DNA of 64,000 nucleotides from Larix kaempferi (GCA_027924585.1 BSBM01000150.1:18644001-18708000); one strand, 5' to 3'; shown: positions 1-12,078, counted from the stretch's first letter. Program-made: numbers and translations. Notes: generated by a model from the sequence alone, not told the origin.

Positions 1-321
1 CCTCATTTGTCTTGGATTCCTTGACAAGAGTGTTAAGGCCATTTTCTATAAAAAGGAATAAAAATGGTGAGATCAAACAGCCTTGCCTTATCCCCCACTC
101 AGTGTGAAAAAATTGAGATGGTGCACCATTAATTAAAAGGGAAAAATAAACAAATTGTATACAACCAAAGATCCAATTCATGACTGAAACACTAAATCCT
201 AACTATAGCATAAATAGCTTAAGATAGGTCCAGTTAACTCTATCATACACTTTTGATCAATCAAATTTAATGATGGAAGCCTCAGATTTATAATGCTTGG
301 TGGATTGTAATGTTTCCTGTG

Positions 322-705
322 CTAAAGAAACAACGTCATGAATTTGTCGTTGTTGTAAGAAACTGAATTGCCACTAAGAATCAGCTTGAGCCTTGTAGCT
401 ATCAACTTCGAAACGAGCTTGTGCACAACATTGTAGCATGAAATGGGCCTAAAGTCATTGAAAGAAACAGTCTCAATCTTCTTAGGAATGAGTGTGATAA
501 AATTCAAATTTAGTGAACTATGGACTTTACCAGAGCTCTTAACTTCCTGCTCCACGTTTAGAAGATATCCGTTAATAAGGTCAAAAAATACTTCATATAA
601 TTCGATCATGAGATCATCTGGACTAGGGATTTTTCCCTTCTTCATGGATCCTGGAATACTTTGAATATCTTCTTCAAATATATCTTTCTCAATCATGTCT
701 TTCAT
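322..705 (-). pseudogene. LINE reverse transcriptase fragment (N-terminal RT motifs)
   Basis: The 127-residue frame contains an 'IPSPDDL' stretch and 'FITLIPKK', followed by 'FNDFRPISCYNVVHKLVSKLIATRLK'-like residues. These are RT motifs of plant L1-type ORF2 proteins (usual forms SPGPDG, ITLIPKK and FRPISLCN). The frame stops after 'LKLIL' and the catalytic palm motif with the double aspartate is not seen in the remaining 320 bases. Synthesis of cDNA by target-primed reverse transcription is the family role; this copy cannot do it. Part of the LINE spanning 1-4293. Confidence 0.75.
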
Positions 706-1157
706 TTCATCAGTGAAAAGCCGAGGAGTTTTGGTAATAATATGAAGGATGTCTTGAATCTAAATTCCTTAAGGATCTTTGAAGAGTGAGCTAAAATGTC
801 TAGCACCTTCCTTTGCTATTCTAGTGTGAGGTCTCACCAGATCACCATTACTTGTTTGGTTTCCCAAATCATATTAATATTTTTACAATGATTTGCAAAC
901 TAGTGAAAGAACTTGGTATTTCTATCTCCCTCTTTAATCCGAAGAGCGTGACTTTTTAATATCCAATATATTTCCTCATTCTCAAGCATCTCATGGCGGA
1001 GAGCTTCAATTTTTCTAAAGTTGTTCAACTCATCTTTTTTAAAAACTCAAGTTATTATTTGCATAAATTCTACTAATCTTCGATTCTATATTTTTGAGAT
1101 TAGCTTGGGCCCTACATTTTTTCTTTGTAGGAGAAGAGCCACTTTTTGTGATCACTT

Positions 1158-1561
1158 TTAATTTGGATATTTTTGCACAAATTGAGACATATATGATCGA
1201 GAAGGGTCTTGGATCAAGGGAAACCGAATGTCTTCCGACTTAAACTTGAGGGGTGTCACCGGCTTCCAATCAACGTTTTCAAATTTTATGCATATAGGAG
1301 GGTGATTGGAACTCTCGCCGAACTCAACCCACGATTTTAACAAAGTTGAGCTTCCATGCAGATCTTCTGATACAAAAAATGATCCAAGCTTTTTGAAATT
1401 GCTTCCTCTCTTTTCTTGAAATTCCGCCATGTAGGGGAGAGCTTGATCGGAGTTATGTCGATCAAATTGTGCTTCTCAAAAAAAAAAAAAAAAAAATCAA
1501 CATGAGGATCCTGCTTGTGATTAGGACCCCAAACCTTCTTGGTGGAAAAAGTGAAGCTCAA
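1158..1561 (-). pseudogene. LINE endonuclease C-terminal fragment, frameshifted
   Basis: Two overlapping minus-strand frames together resemble the end of an apurinic-type endonuclease domain. The upstream one has 'LSPTWRN' and 'ISKSLDHFLYQK' (family form TWRN...SRLDRFL). The downstream one has 'LKSWVEFGESSNHPPICI' (family form SDHSPI, with the Asp-His of the active site changed to Asn-His). A frameshift near 1380 separates them and a homopolymer at about 1478-1496 interrupts the beginning. The first half of the endonuclease (1600-1900) is too decayed to call. Not functional. Confidence 0.65.
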
Positions 1562-1910
1562 ATCACCTCCAAGGAGAAGATGCTAAGCACCCAAAACTTT
1601 GTCTCTTCTAAAGACTCCTAGAATGATTTCTTTTTATCATAGAGGCTGTAAACATTCAAAAAAATTAAGCGGGTACCTAATTCTTTAACCTCCAAATCAA
1701 CGAAAATCATCGATGGGAAATAATATGTTACTTATTTGTTTAGTGAAGGACATCAGGATGTTAACAATCCTCTAGACAAACCTTCAGAGTCTAAAGTAGT
1801 GAAAGACCAGCCTCTTAACCAAAGCTAGAAGATTTCATGAGCCTTATGTCCTGGAATCACTATTTCCTAAATCAAAATGATATATGAGTTGGCGACTCTA
1901 AAGAATCTTT

Positions 1911-3417
1911 TTAGGGCCAATTTTTTGTGGGCCCCCTTGACCCATTTTGCATTAAAAGATTAAAAAAATCATGATGGGGCCTTGCTAGGGGCTTTACCCA
2001 CTCCAAGCACCCTAGCAATAGGGGATTTTTTTCCACACTGAATATCCAAAATAGATTTTTGTTGTGCTTTCGAAAGGAACAATTTTCTGCCAACCGTGGA
2101 CACGTGCACAGGGTCAAGGGATAAACCTCCTTCCAAAGAAACCACATCCTTTAAATTTGTGGAATATATGAGATTATAAGCCTTTGCAATAGGGCTTGAG
2201 CCCAAAGAAGGTAGAATTGGGGCACTTTTAAAACTAGGTAGGGGATCCATGGGAAGGGACTCAACGATGGGGCAATGGGAATGATCCTTAATCATAGGAG
2301 AGGAAGCAAGAGAGGACAAACGAGTGGGATTCTGACTCAAAAGGATCGTGGGAGATGAAATAAGGACCTCTACCTTTTATGGGAAATGAGGGTCAATGTT
2401 TAGGGAGGATTTCAAGGACTCATTCAAAGAGAAAGTTCCAAAAGAAATTGGGGGAATATAACAAGAAGAGTCAAGCTCACAAGGTTCCTCTTGAGAGATG
2501 AGATCGCAACCTTCAACATCTAGTGACAAGACATCCCTCTTTGTTTCTATGCTTATGTCTAGATTCTTCTTACCAAGAGCCATAAAATCATAAACAGGTG
2601 ATGAGCCCGAATCCTTTTTGAGCCAGAATTTTATGAATGGAGTTCTAGAAGAGAATTTTACACAGTTAGCCTGGACGTGCCCGACTTCATGACATAAAAA
2701 ACATCTCAACAAAAGTTTCTAACAATTGATTTTTTGAATCCATGAAGTCCCTTCAATCACTAGTTTAACATCCTCATGAATACATTCCCTCATGTACAAT
2801 TCAATCTGAATCCAGACCCAACGTCTATCCACCTTAGATTCCCAACCTTCCTTCAAACTTACAAAACAACCAATTTGATTTCCTATAGCTTTCAAAGAGT
2901 CTTCTGACCAAAGCGCAAGAGGTAGGCCTAGAAGTATGCCCCGTACCTTTTGCATATTATGAGGCTCTCTAAGGGGGTCAAAATCTATACTCTAACATTT
3001 AAGGATAAGGCCTGATGGACCCCAAATCCAGTTATGGGCTAAGGTGCTTTCTGCATCCTTCAAATATTTGAAAATGAAACAAATCCAGCTACGCATCAAG
3101 ACATGAAAGTCTGGAATATAACCCATCCCAACCTCCCATGATTCGTTGAGCCATTTTTTCAAAGCATTGTCTCTTACAGATTTAACGCAGAAGTGACCCA
3201 CAAGAGTTCTGGCACATAAATTTGGGATTGAGTCGATAGTGATGTTATTTCCCACTACCATCTCCACTCTTCCTTTTTTGTATCTAATGCACTTATTTGG
3301 AGGCTTCCTGTGGGATAAGGGTTTCTTTGCCTTATATCCTTGGGAATCAGGAAGTCTGTCAGTGATGAAATGTGGTTGAAATTGCGACAAAACTGGAGGT
3401 CTGAAATCACCTTTCAA
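1911..3417 (-). pseudogene. LINE ORF1 (DUF4283 plus CCHC knuckle), broken
   Basis: Minus-strand frames at 3417-2992, 2955-2719, 2712-2377 and 2340-1911 line up as a plant LINE ORF1. The first holds a DUF4283-like region ('LVGHFCVKSVRDNALKKWL', then a 'HVLMRSWICFIF' strand and 'WIWGPSGLILK'). The second has 'LPLALWSEDSLKAIGNQIG', typical of the segment following DUF4283. The third starts with a zinc knuckle 'CFLCHEVGHVQANC' of CX2CX4HX4C form. The fourth is Ser/Pro-rich and poorly conserved, as usual for the C-terminus. ORF1 is the RNA-binding chaperone of the LINE particle. Frameshifts make this copy inactive. Confidence 0.75.
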
Positions 3418-3929
3418 AGTAGAGGAAGGGTATATTAGAGGACAATTAACTTGAATTCCAACCTCAGAGAATGTATTATTGTATCGACCCTTCGAGAGGG
3501 CTTAATCGATAGAACATCCACCTATCTCATAGACATTACGAGATTTTTACTTACCAGCAAGACTCTAGATCTTTCCTCTGTATACATCGTCACAAAATAG
3601 TCCTTGAAAATAATTTCCACACTCTAGACGTCAAGCCTCAATAAATTCCTTATCGGATGGAAATATTTGGAGTGGGCTAGGGCCCAAATCCCCAAAATCC
3701 ACCTCATCAACCTCAATTACTGCAATGAGTTGGAGTGAACCGGAAACGAAAAAGTGACTAAAAAGAGGTCTTAGAAACCTGGAAATCCAACGCTAAGACT
3801 AAAAACGATAGTTGAAAATAAACCTTTTCAACCACCACCCCGCCCCCGCTGAAAAACAGCAGACCTATGTCCCCCTTCCATTTTTTATCAATATTTATTA
3901 TACTTTTACTTTTAAATTTTCTCTAACCG

Positions 3930-4260
3930 CAACTCTTGCAGGAGAGATGGATTCTGACTCAAAGATGGATTTATTCCTTGTTGTCCAGATCTTCCAATAA
4001 ACATATTTAGGGAGTGTGGTCTAGACTCTAGTGAGGGAAGGCTTATGTTGAAGATTTCTTGGATAATACTCACTTCAGTTGAGGAAGAGACCACTCCAAT
4101 GAGTGGGAATTTGTTTTTTGATTTAACTCAATAGTTTTTCCCACACAAGGCATGAACATTCACAATCAATGAAGCGATGTTTGGTTGTCTCCTCTTTTTG
4201 GCATCGAACACACCATGAGGGCCCTTCAATTTGCCTTTTTTAAAGATTGTATGTTGTAAG
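3930..4260 (-). pseudogene. LINE ORF2 C-terminal tail (zf-RVT type)
   Basis: On the minus strand one frame gives 'GPSWCVRCQKEETTKHRF' and 'CECSCLVWEKLL', matching the zinc-binding segment at the end of plant LINE ORF2. It is followed at lower coordinates by 'LPKYVYWKIWTTRNKSIFE', the usual closing motif of the same protein. Several stops interrupt it. The same block recurs at 17880-16800, where a solo LTR splits it. Its position upstream of ORF1 in both copies is unexpected. Confidence 0.6.
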
Positions 4261-4293
4261 AATTCAATCATGAACCAATACCCAATACAAGAA

Positions 4294-4858
4294 GAAATAT
4301 AAAAGATTCAAAGAGTCAAAGAATGTAAAAGAGTCAAATACCAATATCTTCTTTTGGGTTCAGGAATGTAAAAGAGTCAAACTCTACCCAAATTTTGGGG
4401 AATCATGTTTTTCTATTATTATCTTGTAATTATTACAAAAAAAGGGGACAAAATTTTGTAGGGGGTTGGATGGAAAGGAGATCAACGAGATCATATTAGT
4501 TGTAAGAGACAAGTTTTATTTTTAGGAATATATACATGCTTGAATATTGATTTATTGTTATTCCAACTGTGCAAATTTTGAGATTATTGGTGCTTTAATG
4601 TGAATGAAAACATAAGCTTATTGCACTGCATAAATCTTCTTGCTTTCAGATCTATTTTCATTTCTTTTAATGTTCATTGCCTGAAAGTTTGTAACTTGTT
4701 GTCTTGATTATCTTCAATTTAAAACCATGTTTGAGGTGAAGTCACAAGAGTATTAGTAATTCATGTTTATGAATATAGCTTGGATTTCAATTTGAAAATT
4801 TGAAAATCTATATTGTAGTATTTCTGATTATACTATATAACTTGACCTTTAAACCCTT
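4294..4858. other. Intergenic AT-rich stretch between LINE and gypsy remnants
   Basis: No coding frame or terminal repeat was recognised. It may be decayed pol or 3' sequence of the minus-strand gypsy element whose protease ends at 4859. Confidence 0.4.
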
Positions 4859-5127
4859 TTACTTTTGTTTGATCCCTTTCAAAACCAAAAAACCATATAT
4901 TTTTAAACCAAACCAACACTTCAATCTAAATATAATCCAAAGTGCTCTAACTCTGCCCTTAACAGTCAAAGTGCAGACTCTAGAGGTAACACCACCCATT
5001 TCTAATGGACATTTCTCCACTATTTCACTAATTTTTTTCTTGATTCCTGTGGCTAGTTGGACCAACCATGATTTACTATGCTTGGTTTCCTCAAAATCAC
5101 AAACCTCAACAATTTTAGGAGTGATAT
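4859..5127 (-). pseudogene. Gypsy protease, C-terminal half
   Basis: The minus-strand frame contains 'HSKSWLVQLATGIKKKISEI' followed by 'CPLEMGGV', the region after the active site in plant gypsy aspartic proteases. It continues the protease that breaks off at 7331, the two being separated by the solo LTR 5128-7330 with a GATAT duplication. The frame then degenerates. Confidence 0.7.
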
Positions 5128-7330
5128 TGTAATACCCCTAGTTTTGACTTGGAATGTATTTATCCAAAATTATGTAAATGATGTAAATATGCTAGTGCAA
5201 ATTCCTTGTGCGGAGCTCAAGGACAAGGTCCGACTAGTGAATGTCTTGGTATGTATGATGTTTATATTTTATTTTGACTATTTATTTGACTTTTATGTTG
5301 ATTTATAATATATGTAAATATTGTGTGCCTAAATAATAAAATGGTCCAAGACTGGTTGTGTAAAGAGCACCAAAGGGGCTATGATTCCACCAAGGGGAAG
5401 AGGAAAGGGGATCCATGGGTTTCTAAATCCTTGCTGCCAAGTGTCCACCTTAGAACTCACCCAAACTTATGTCATGTGATGAGAATAAGCCAATTATCTC
5501 ATTTTTTGACCATTTTCCAATCATTAATGCATGTGTGTGGTTGGTGGGAAAATTCACCTCATGTAGTTATTGAAGCATGGGTCTGGCTGCACTTTTGTGA
5601 CAATTCTGTCTTGACAGAAGTCAGTCTGTAGGTGCCAGGAGTCCTCTCTTCTACTGCCAGAATTCATGTCGGTTGTATTTTCACCATTTCCCCATATCAC
5701 TTAGAGTCAACCCTCATTTGTCTCATTCTTTCACGTAATTTTTGAGGATGCAGATGTAAAATTAGTCACAGCAGATCTAATGAACAAGTAAATCAATCAC
5801 AACAGATGAACATAGAAAATATGGTGCAAAACTGTGCAAAACATGCAGCAGTGCTCTCTATCCCAGAAAGGGTGAATGAATTACAATACAAACTGTCACA
5901 ATGACTGAGCAATTCGAATTGCCTAAGGAGGTCATTCGAATCACTGAATAGAGTAGCTTGACTCTAACTAGGAGTCCTCATCAATCAATAGGTGGTGCTC
6001 ATCAATGCACAACAACCAGTCATCCAGGTGTCAATCTGAGTCTAACTGAGTGTAATAAGTGTAACTGAAGTGTGTAGCACTGATTTAGGATCTGGAGGCT
6101 CAGTGGGGGCACATGGGAGGTTAACTGAAGTCAGAACAAGTCACCTAATCGAACTGGAGGTCCAACGGAAGTGATACAGTCAGTCGGGAGTGAAACTAGC
6201 CTCAAATCAGGGAGAATCGGAGCTAACTGAATGTAACTGAAGTGGAACTGCAGTGGTAGGTGAACAAGTGTGCCCTTCTCTGGCAGTAGGTGAGAAGTGG
6301 GCGCCTTTCAGCTTAGGAGGGCTAAAACTCTGTGGTAGGTGGCTCCCGGGTGCTAGAATGAAGTGGATAAGGTGCTGGAGGCATCAAACTGGTGACTGGG
6401 ATGCATGCCAGTGCATGCCGGTGCATGCAAACCCTAGATTCTGCATGCAAACCCTAATTGCATGCAAGATCCTGAGAAAGATGATGTGGATATCCGAACA
6501 GCAGAGCTCTCCCTTGATGTCCATAAACTTAGAATGTTGTTTTGAACCCATAAATTCAAATTTGGAGACTATGTTGCAGATTGGGAAGTGGGTATTGTGG
6601 TTGTAGGTGAGAAGAGAGGTTGGGCAAGCTAGGAACCCTTACCCTTGAGTTTTGCTACTCTTAGGTGCTTGAGAAGCCACAAATTAAGGCTACAGGTGGT
6701 TCTATAGCAGCCAATACCAGGTTGGACTTCTTCTATGCACACACTAGAAGCACCCAACAATATGGATTTCCCAAGAGAACCGTGGATCGATGAAGGGGAT
6801 GCCTGAGCTAGAAGGGTGTTGTGTGGGGCAGGTATTGTGGAATCCAAGGTTGTGAGGGCTGAGTGAGACCCTTGTAGATCTCTGTATGAGCATTTGGCTA
6901 AGCACGGAGAGTAGAATGGGTTGTGGGTTGAGAGATAAAAACCTGTAGGTGTTTCCTTCGCCCTGTTGGCCTCATAACCTAGCTTGGGGGTGGCCTCCCA
7001 GCATAAAGAGTATATACTAGATGGAGTGCCTATGGTTGGGTGGAAAAGCGCTCTTACACAAGCAATTGCCTGGATCTGCGTTGGATAAAGATAAGTATTC
7101 TTATGCATTTGATTCTGAAGTGTTTTTATTTCATGCATGTAATGTTATGCTTGTGTATTTGCATGCTAGATGTGTGTGGATAGATTTTAATTCCGTTGTG
7201 CATGTTTATTTACATTTCTGCACACATTTATTTTTTGAAAAACGTATTATGTACTTGGGGCGAAATTTTAGAGCTTAGGTTTAGCCAGCGTCCCCTCCCG
7301 ATGGTCGGATTGGGTGATGGGGACGTTACA
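5128..7330 (+). mobile_element. Solo LTR (2203 bp) of a gypsy family, TSD GATAT
   Basis: It begins TGTAATACCCCTAG and ends GGGGACGTTACA, and is flanked by GATAT at 5123-5127 and 7331-7335. The ends and much of the body match 48877-50330 (plus strand) and 10358-11772 (minus strand). The last of these has a primer-binding site next to it, which fixes this family as LTRs and fixes their orientation. Compared with both sisters it carries about 747 extra bases (5754-6500). All reading frames inside are LTR sequence. Confidence 0.9.
5754..6500. repeat. Insertion inside the solo LTR, absent from two sister copies
   Basis: Sister LTRs run directly from the 'ggatgcag' stretch into 'agctct', whereas here 747 bases intervene, flanked by GCAG at 5750-5753 and 6501-6504. 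The insert has irregular repeats of an 'aactgaagtg' motif and a 'gcatgcaaaccctaa' repeat near 6425-6470. No coding capacity or terminal repeats were recognised. It may be a small mobile insertion with a 4 bp duplication, or ancestral sequence lost from the sisters. Confidence 0.55.
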
Positions 7331-7636
7331 GATATAATTGTGAGTAGATCCAAGGTCAAATAAAATAGAAATAGATTGCTTAGCAATTTTATCTTCAACC
7401 TCAACCACAGTTGATTGATGGTATTCTTGGCGGTCTTTTAGTGCAACATAAATTCTAGGGATAGTCCTTGCCACTTGACCCACAGTTTCATCCTCTTGGA
7501 TGTTGTGAAATTTCTTTGCACTCCCATTCCGATGCGGACGGTTTCTAAGCAAATGGTCCTCTCCAAGTCCCCGACATTGAAGTGGCTCTCTTGGCTCTCT
7601 TAGCTTGTATCCCATCATCCTAGATGTATTTGTCAC
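7331..7636 (-). pseudogene. Gypsy gag-pol junction: zinc-knuckle remnant and protease N-terminal half
   Basis: The minus-strand frame has a decayed knuckle ('LQCRGLGEDHLLRNRPH', where the family has C-x2-C-x4-H-x4-C), then 'ISILFDLGSTHNYI', equivalent to the protease active site 'ILIDxGATHSYI' with Leu-Gly in place of the usual residues. The protein breaks at 'THNYI' exactly where the solo LTR was inserted. Active retrotransposon proteases cut the gag-pol polyprotein; this one is dead. Confidence 0.7.
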
Positions 7637-8760
7637 ACCTTTTTGTGGCTACCTTGGCTGATTCCTGAAACGAGGAGGCTTGAACCCCTTCTTCCTTTGA
7701 TCAAACTTCTCATTCTTCTTGTCCTTCCATGCTTTATGGAATCTGGCTTGCTTTTGGCTTGATCATAACAATACTTGGCCTTTCTTATGGCCTCATCTAG
7801 AGTTTGAGGTTCATCAATCTCAATTTTTTCCTTGTAGTACTGAGGCAACCCACTTAGAAAACGTTGAATTCTCACTTTATTATCCCTGATATACTTGACA
7901 TATTTCAATAGCTCCAAGAATTTATTTTCATATTCCTCCATAGTCATTTGGCCCAATTTCAGCTCATGGAATTCTTTAATTTTTCCATCATAGTACCTAT
8001 CAGAGAGGTACTTTTGCTTGAAGTATTTCTTGAATTGCTTCCACGCAATCTTCCTTTCATTGATCTTCTTCACTTGCCTAAGGTGATCCCACCATATAGA
8101 TGCTCTTCCATTCAAGTTGAATATGGCCACTCTTGCTTTCATATTTCCTGAGTAGTCTTAAACTTGGAAATACTTCCTTATCCCAAGAAGTCATTCCTCA
8201 TCTTCTTGACCATATTTTATTTCACCATCAAAAGTAGGAGGTTTGGCCTTCCTAAATTCTCCATGTAAGTTGTTCTTAGAAGACCTCTTCCTCTTATTCC
8301 TATGAGATGAATATCTTGATCCCTCAATGGAATCCTTAGAGTCAGATGACTCACTAGAAGAGATTTCTTGAATATATGTCCTTTCTTTAGAAACTCTTCT
8401 TGAACTATGGGACCTCTTGTGGGAATGCCTCCTTGAGCTACTCCCACTATTTTCTCGATATTATGAAAAATGGCCAATGTTAATCTTCCTTTGAATGTAT
8501 GTCAAACTTTGAAGCATAGTTTCATTTAGCTAATTCTATTCTTCTTGAGCTCTAATCAACCTTTCATTGCTTTCTCTACAACTTTGCAGTTACACCCTTA
8601 GTATCCTCATGGTTTTTGCAATGTCTGGGTGAGTCACTTGGTTTCTCCCACCATCGGATTTTGTCTTTTAATTCTCAATCTGTATCTTCTCTCCCATTGC
8701 ATTTGTCTCAGCTTCATAGGGATATTGTGCATCATCAATGATGATGTCTCTTAGCCCAAT
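7633..8760 (-). pseudogene. Ty3/gypsy gag (capsid) pseudogene
   Basis: The best-preserved piece is the 169-residue minus-strand frame 8142-7633, with 'FNLNGRASIWWDHLRQ', 'WKQFKKYFKQKYLSDRYYD' and 'FLSGLPQYYKEKIEIDEPQT'. These are hallmarks of the Retrotrans_gag domain that forms the particle shell. Upstream pieces to about 8760 include a Ser/Arg-rich stretch (8477-8217) and a helical N-terminal segment, but in shifting frames with stops. Inactive. Confidence 0.75.
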
Positions 8761-10343
8761 CAAGACCAAGGGTTTCTAAACTGAACTACACTAAATGTTG
8801 GGACTTAAATATGTCTGATATAATTTTGAATCTGCAAAAGTGTTTATATAAAAAAATTTCTTATATTTATTACATTCTTAGAAAATCAAAAACCAATTTT
8901 CATGTATTCTAGAAAATACCCATATTGACCATTTTTGTCAAATTATGGCTACATGCACTTTTCTGATCAAGTTATAGAAACATTAAATTTACTTCTTCAG
9001 AATTTGACTCTGAACAATTGTTCCCCTTTGGATAAGATTTCCAATGACTATAAGTATTCCCAATTCTGAATTTTGAGTACAAAGTTACAGTACTTCAAAA
9101 TTGTCAAATTGGCCCACTTTCTACACTTTTCTTGTAGGTGCATTTAACTCCAGAGGCCAACTTCACACAACTATAGAAGACAATCATGGAGAACCAAAAT
9201 AAATTATCTATTGTCCCAAATACTACATATCACCAGGATTACTCAACAACTTTCCTCTCTCTGATCTAATGCTCTAGTTAGATGCTATAAAATTTTGGAA
9301 TTTACTACTTTTGCCCTTTTTCTAGTTTCTCTAGACTTAGAATTTTTTGTAGTTCTATAACACCCCCACATAATCCACAATTTTCCCAATTTTAACTGTT
9401 CCAGTAGCCATGGTTAAACTTCAAAACTAACCTTGTTGATTAAAAAAAATGGGGGTCAAGGAGGCTTGCTCCCTTGCGACCTCCCTGCGCTGCTGCAAGG
9501 TGGGTCAAGGGCACCGGCCTCGTTTTTTTAAATAATTCAATTTGGCGCATAATTTTAATGCCATTTTATGTTGGCATGGCATGGTTATGACGTGTCTTGA
9601 CACGTTCCTACTGATGTGTCATACATGTCCAACCTGTCACCCAGTGACATGGCCAGGTCACCTCCCACCCTCTACCAAGTTGCCATACCACTTGACCTTG
9701 GCTGTTGGCATTTTTCTCATTGCCAAAAGTGGTAACGACTCTTTGCAAAAGTGGTTTTGGAAATTTACTTGGGGAGTCGTTATCAATCAAAATATGACAC
9801 GCACCCCATGCGGTTTCATCCCAATGGCTCGCCCATCCCCTGTTAACCATCACACACATTGTTGGCATGCTATGAGTCTTGGTCATTTATCTACCCCGTC
9901 ATCCAACAGTCAAATCTTCATCTGCCCACTCTTAACCATCATGCAAGTTATTGGGTCACTATCAACTACAACAATTGATCTTCTATGATGCCCGACAGTC
10001 CGATCTCCTTCCCATTTGGACTCCATCATATGCGGGCATAACTTCACACATATATGATTTGGCTTGTCCACATCATACCCTATACCCACGTGGCTCTTCA
10101 TGTAACCCATCCACGTGGCATGGGTGGGGCCCAACTAAATTTTTTCCAAAATTTTAAAATTTCATAATTACACAAAATTTCAATTTGGTAATAAGGGGGA
10201 TTATTTTGAACTTAATTCGAAAATACTTCCATCCCCTTATCCGTCATTTAACAAAAACTCAATTTCCACAGAGGCATTTTTTATTATTTCTGCATGTAAG
10301 TGTTGATTCTCAGTCGATACAACTCCAGTATTATAACCATAAA
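8761..10343 (-). other. Untranslated leader of the gypsy element
   Basis: This segment lies between the primer-binding site and gag. No protein similarity was seen on either strand. A 148-codon plus-strand frame at 9542-9988 lies antisense to the element and shows no family features. Confidence 0.5.
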
Positions 10344-10357
10344 CTCTAATACCACTT

Positions 10358-11772
10358 TGTAAATTCCCCTTCACCCAATCCAACCAACAAAGGGGGCATT
10401 AACTAAATGGGGGTCTCTAAATTTGCCCCATATCCATGTTACAAATTCATCTTATTGATAAATACGTGTGTAGATGCATAATAAAAATACACATTATAAA
10501 TCAAATACATCCACACACAACACATGCAATTTCAAGCATAATTATCACATGCACATAAATAAAATCATTGCACATCCTATATAAAAAAATATTTACCTTT
10601 AAACAAAGACGATCCAAGCAACTGATTGTGTAAGAGCGATTTTCCACCCAACCGTAGGCACTCTATCCAACATATACTATTTATGTTGAGAGGCCACCCC
10701 CAAGCTGGGTTATGAGGCCACCAGGGCAAAGGAAACACCTACAAGATTATCTCTCTCAACCCACAAACCATTCAACTCACTATGCTCAGCCAAAATCTCA
10801 TCTGGAGCTCTACAGGGATCTCACTAAGCCATCACATCCATGGCACTCCTTCCAACTTCCACACACAACATAAGGAAGGCATTTCCCTTCACTGATCCAC
10901 AGTTTCCTCAGGAAATCCAACCTTTACAGTGCTTACCAGTGTGTGTAGTAAGAGTCCAACCTATTGTATGCTATTGGAGAACCTCCTACAACATTAATTC
11001 ACGGCTTCTCAAGCATCCAAAGGTAGAAAAACTCAATGGGTAAGGGTTCCTAGCTTGCCCAACCTCTATGCTCACCTACAACAATCTATTTTCCCTTCAA
11101 ATCTGTAGCTCTATCCCCAAATTCGAATTTATGGGTTAAACACAGTTTGGTAATGGTCATGAACAACAATAGGAAAACTCTATGCAGTGTAGAAAAACTG
11201 CATGAGAGAATGATGGAATGAGTGTTGACTCCAAGGGATATGAGATGATGGTGAAAAGACAATTGACATAGCTTATGACCATAAAAAAAAGGACTCCTGG
11301 AAGCGGACATAACAATCACAACCCTCATGCCTCAATAACTGCATGAAGTGACTTTTCCCACCAACCTCACACGTGCATTTAATGATTGGGTTTAATAGTC
11401 AAGAGAAGGTAATTGGCTCATTTAAAGCACATGGTAGAATTTGGATTAGTTATAAGGTTGACACATGGCAACAAAGTATTTAGACCCCCCTTTCCTCTTC
11501 CCCTATGATGGAATCATAGCCCCTCTAGTGCTCTTTACACGACCATCTTGGACCATTTTATTATTTTTCCAACATAATATTTACATATATTTCGAATTGG
11601 CATGGTAATCCAACCATATGGACCAAATAAAAATATATACATCCTACATGCCTAGATATTCATTAATCAAGCCTTGGCCTTGAGCTCCGCACTAGGAATC
11701 CATACTAACATATTTACATCATTTACATAATTTTGATTAATTGTGTTCCAAGTCAAAACTAGGGGTATTACA
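10358..11772 (-). repeat. 5' LTR of the decayed gypsy element
   Basis: Read on the minus strand it starts TGTAATACCCCTAG at 11772 and ends TTTACA at 10358, next to a tRNA-Met-like primer-binding site. It is a third member of the LTR family seen at 5128-7330 and 48877-50330 and is the most diverged of the three. The right edge abuts a LINE fragment at 11773; no clear 5 bp duplication is visible because the 3' end of the element is missing. Confidence 0.8.
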
Positions 11773-12078
11773 CATATGCACTCTTCCTTTTTTGGATATA
11801 ATGCACTTCTTTGGAGGCTTGTTGTGGGATAAGGGTTTCTCTACCTTAAATTCCTGGGAATTAAGAAGCCTGTCAGTGATGAAATGCGCTTGAAATTGTG
11901 ACAAAACTAGAGGTATGGAATCACCTTTCAAAGTAGAGAAAGGGTAGATTAGAGGACAATTAACTTGAATGCTAACCTCAAAGAATGTCTTACTATATCG
12001 ACCCTTTGAGAGGGCTCGATCAATAGAAAATCCACCTGTCACGGAGACATTACGAGCTTCTGACTTACCAGCAAGACT

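Larger units (their letters stand above)
1..4293 (-). mobile_element. Decayed L1-type LINE retrotransposon (partial, continues off the left edge)
   Basis: Reading the minus strand from right to left there is an ORF2 C-terminal zinc-binding region (about 4260-3930), a short spacer, ORF1 (about 3780-1911), an endonuclease C-terminus (1561-1158) and the start of a reverse transcriptase (705-322). All parts carry frameshifts and stops, so the copy is dead. The right boundary near 4293 is inferred because a second copy (11773-17912) is alignable up to the same point and then diverges. The presence of an ORF2 tail ahead of ORF1 is odd and is discussed as a finding. The 3' end with poly(A) lies outside the window. 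Confidence 0.75.
4859..11772 (-). mobile_element. Decayed Ty3/gypsy element: 5' LTR, leader, gag, split protease
   Basis: The element runs on the minus strand. Its 5' LTR is 10358-11772, with a primer-binding site just inside at 10344-10354 (minus strand TGGTATTAGAG, close to the initiator-Met tRNA type). A non-coding leader of about 1.6 kb follows, then gag (about 8760-7633) and protease (7636-7331 plus 5127-4859). Between the protease halves sits a solo LTR of the same family. No RT, RNase H, integrase or 3' LTR is recognisable to the left, so the copy is truncated. The leader (8800-10340) has only chance-looking frames. Confidence 0.75.

Noticed and set aside
9542-9988. 148-codon plus-strand frame
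   Set aside because: It lies antisense in the leader of the gypsy element, overlaps other frames, and shows no domain or motif.
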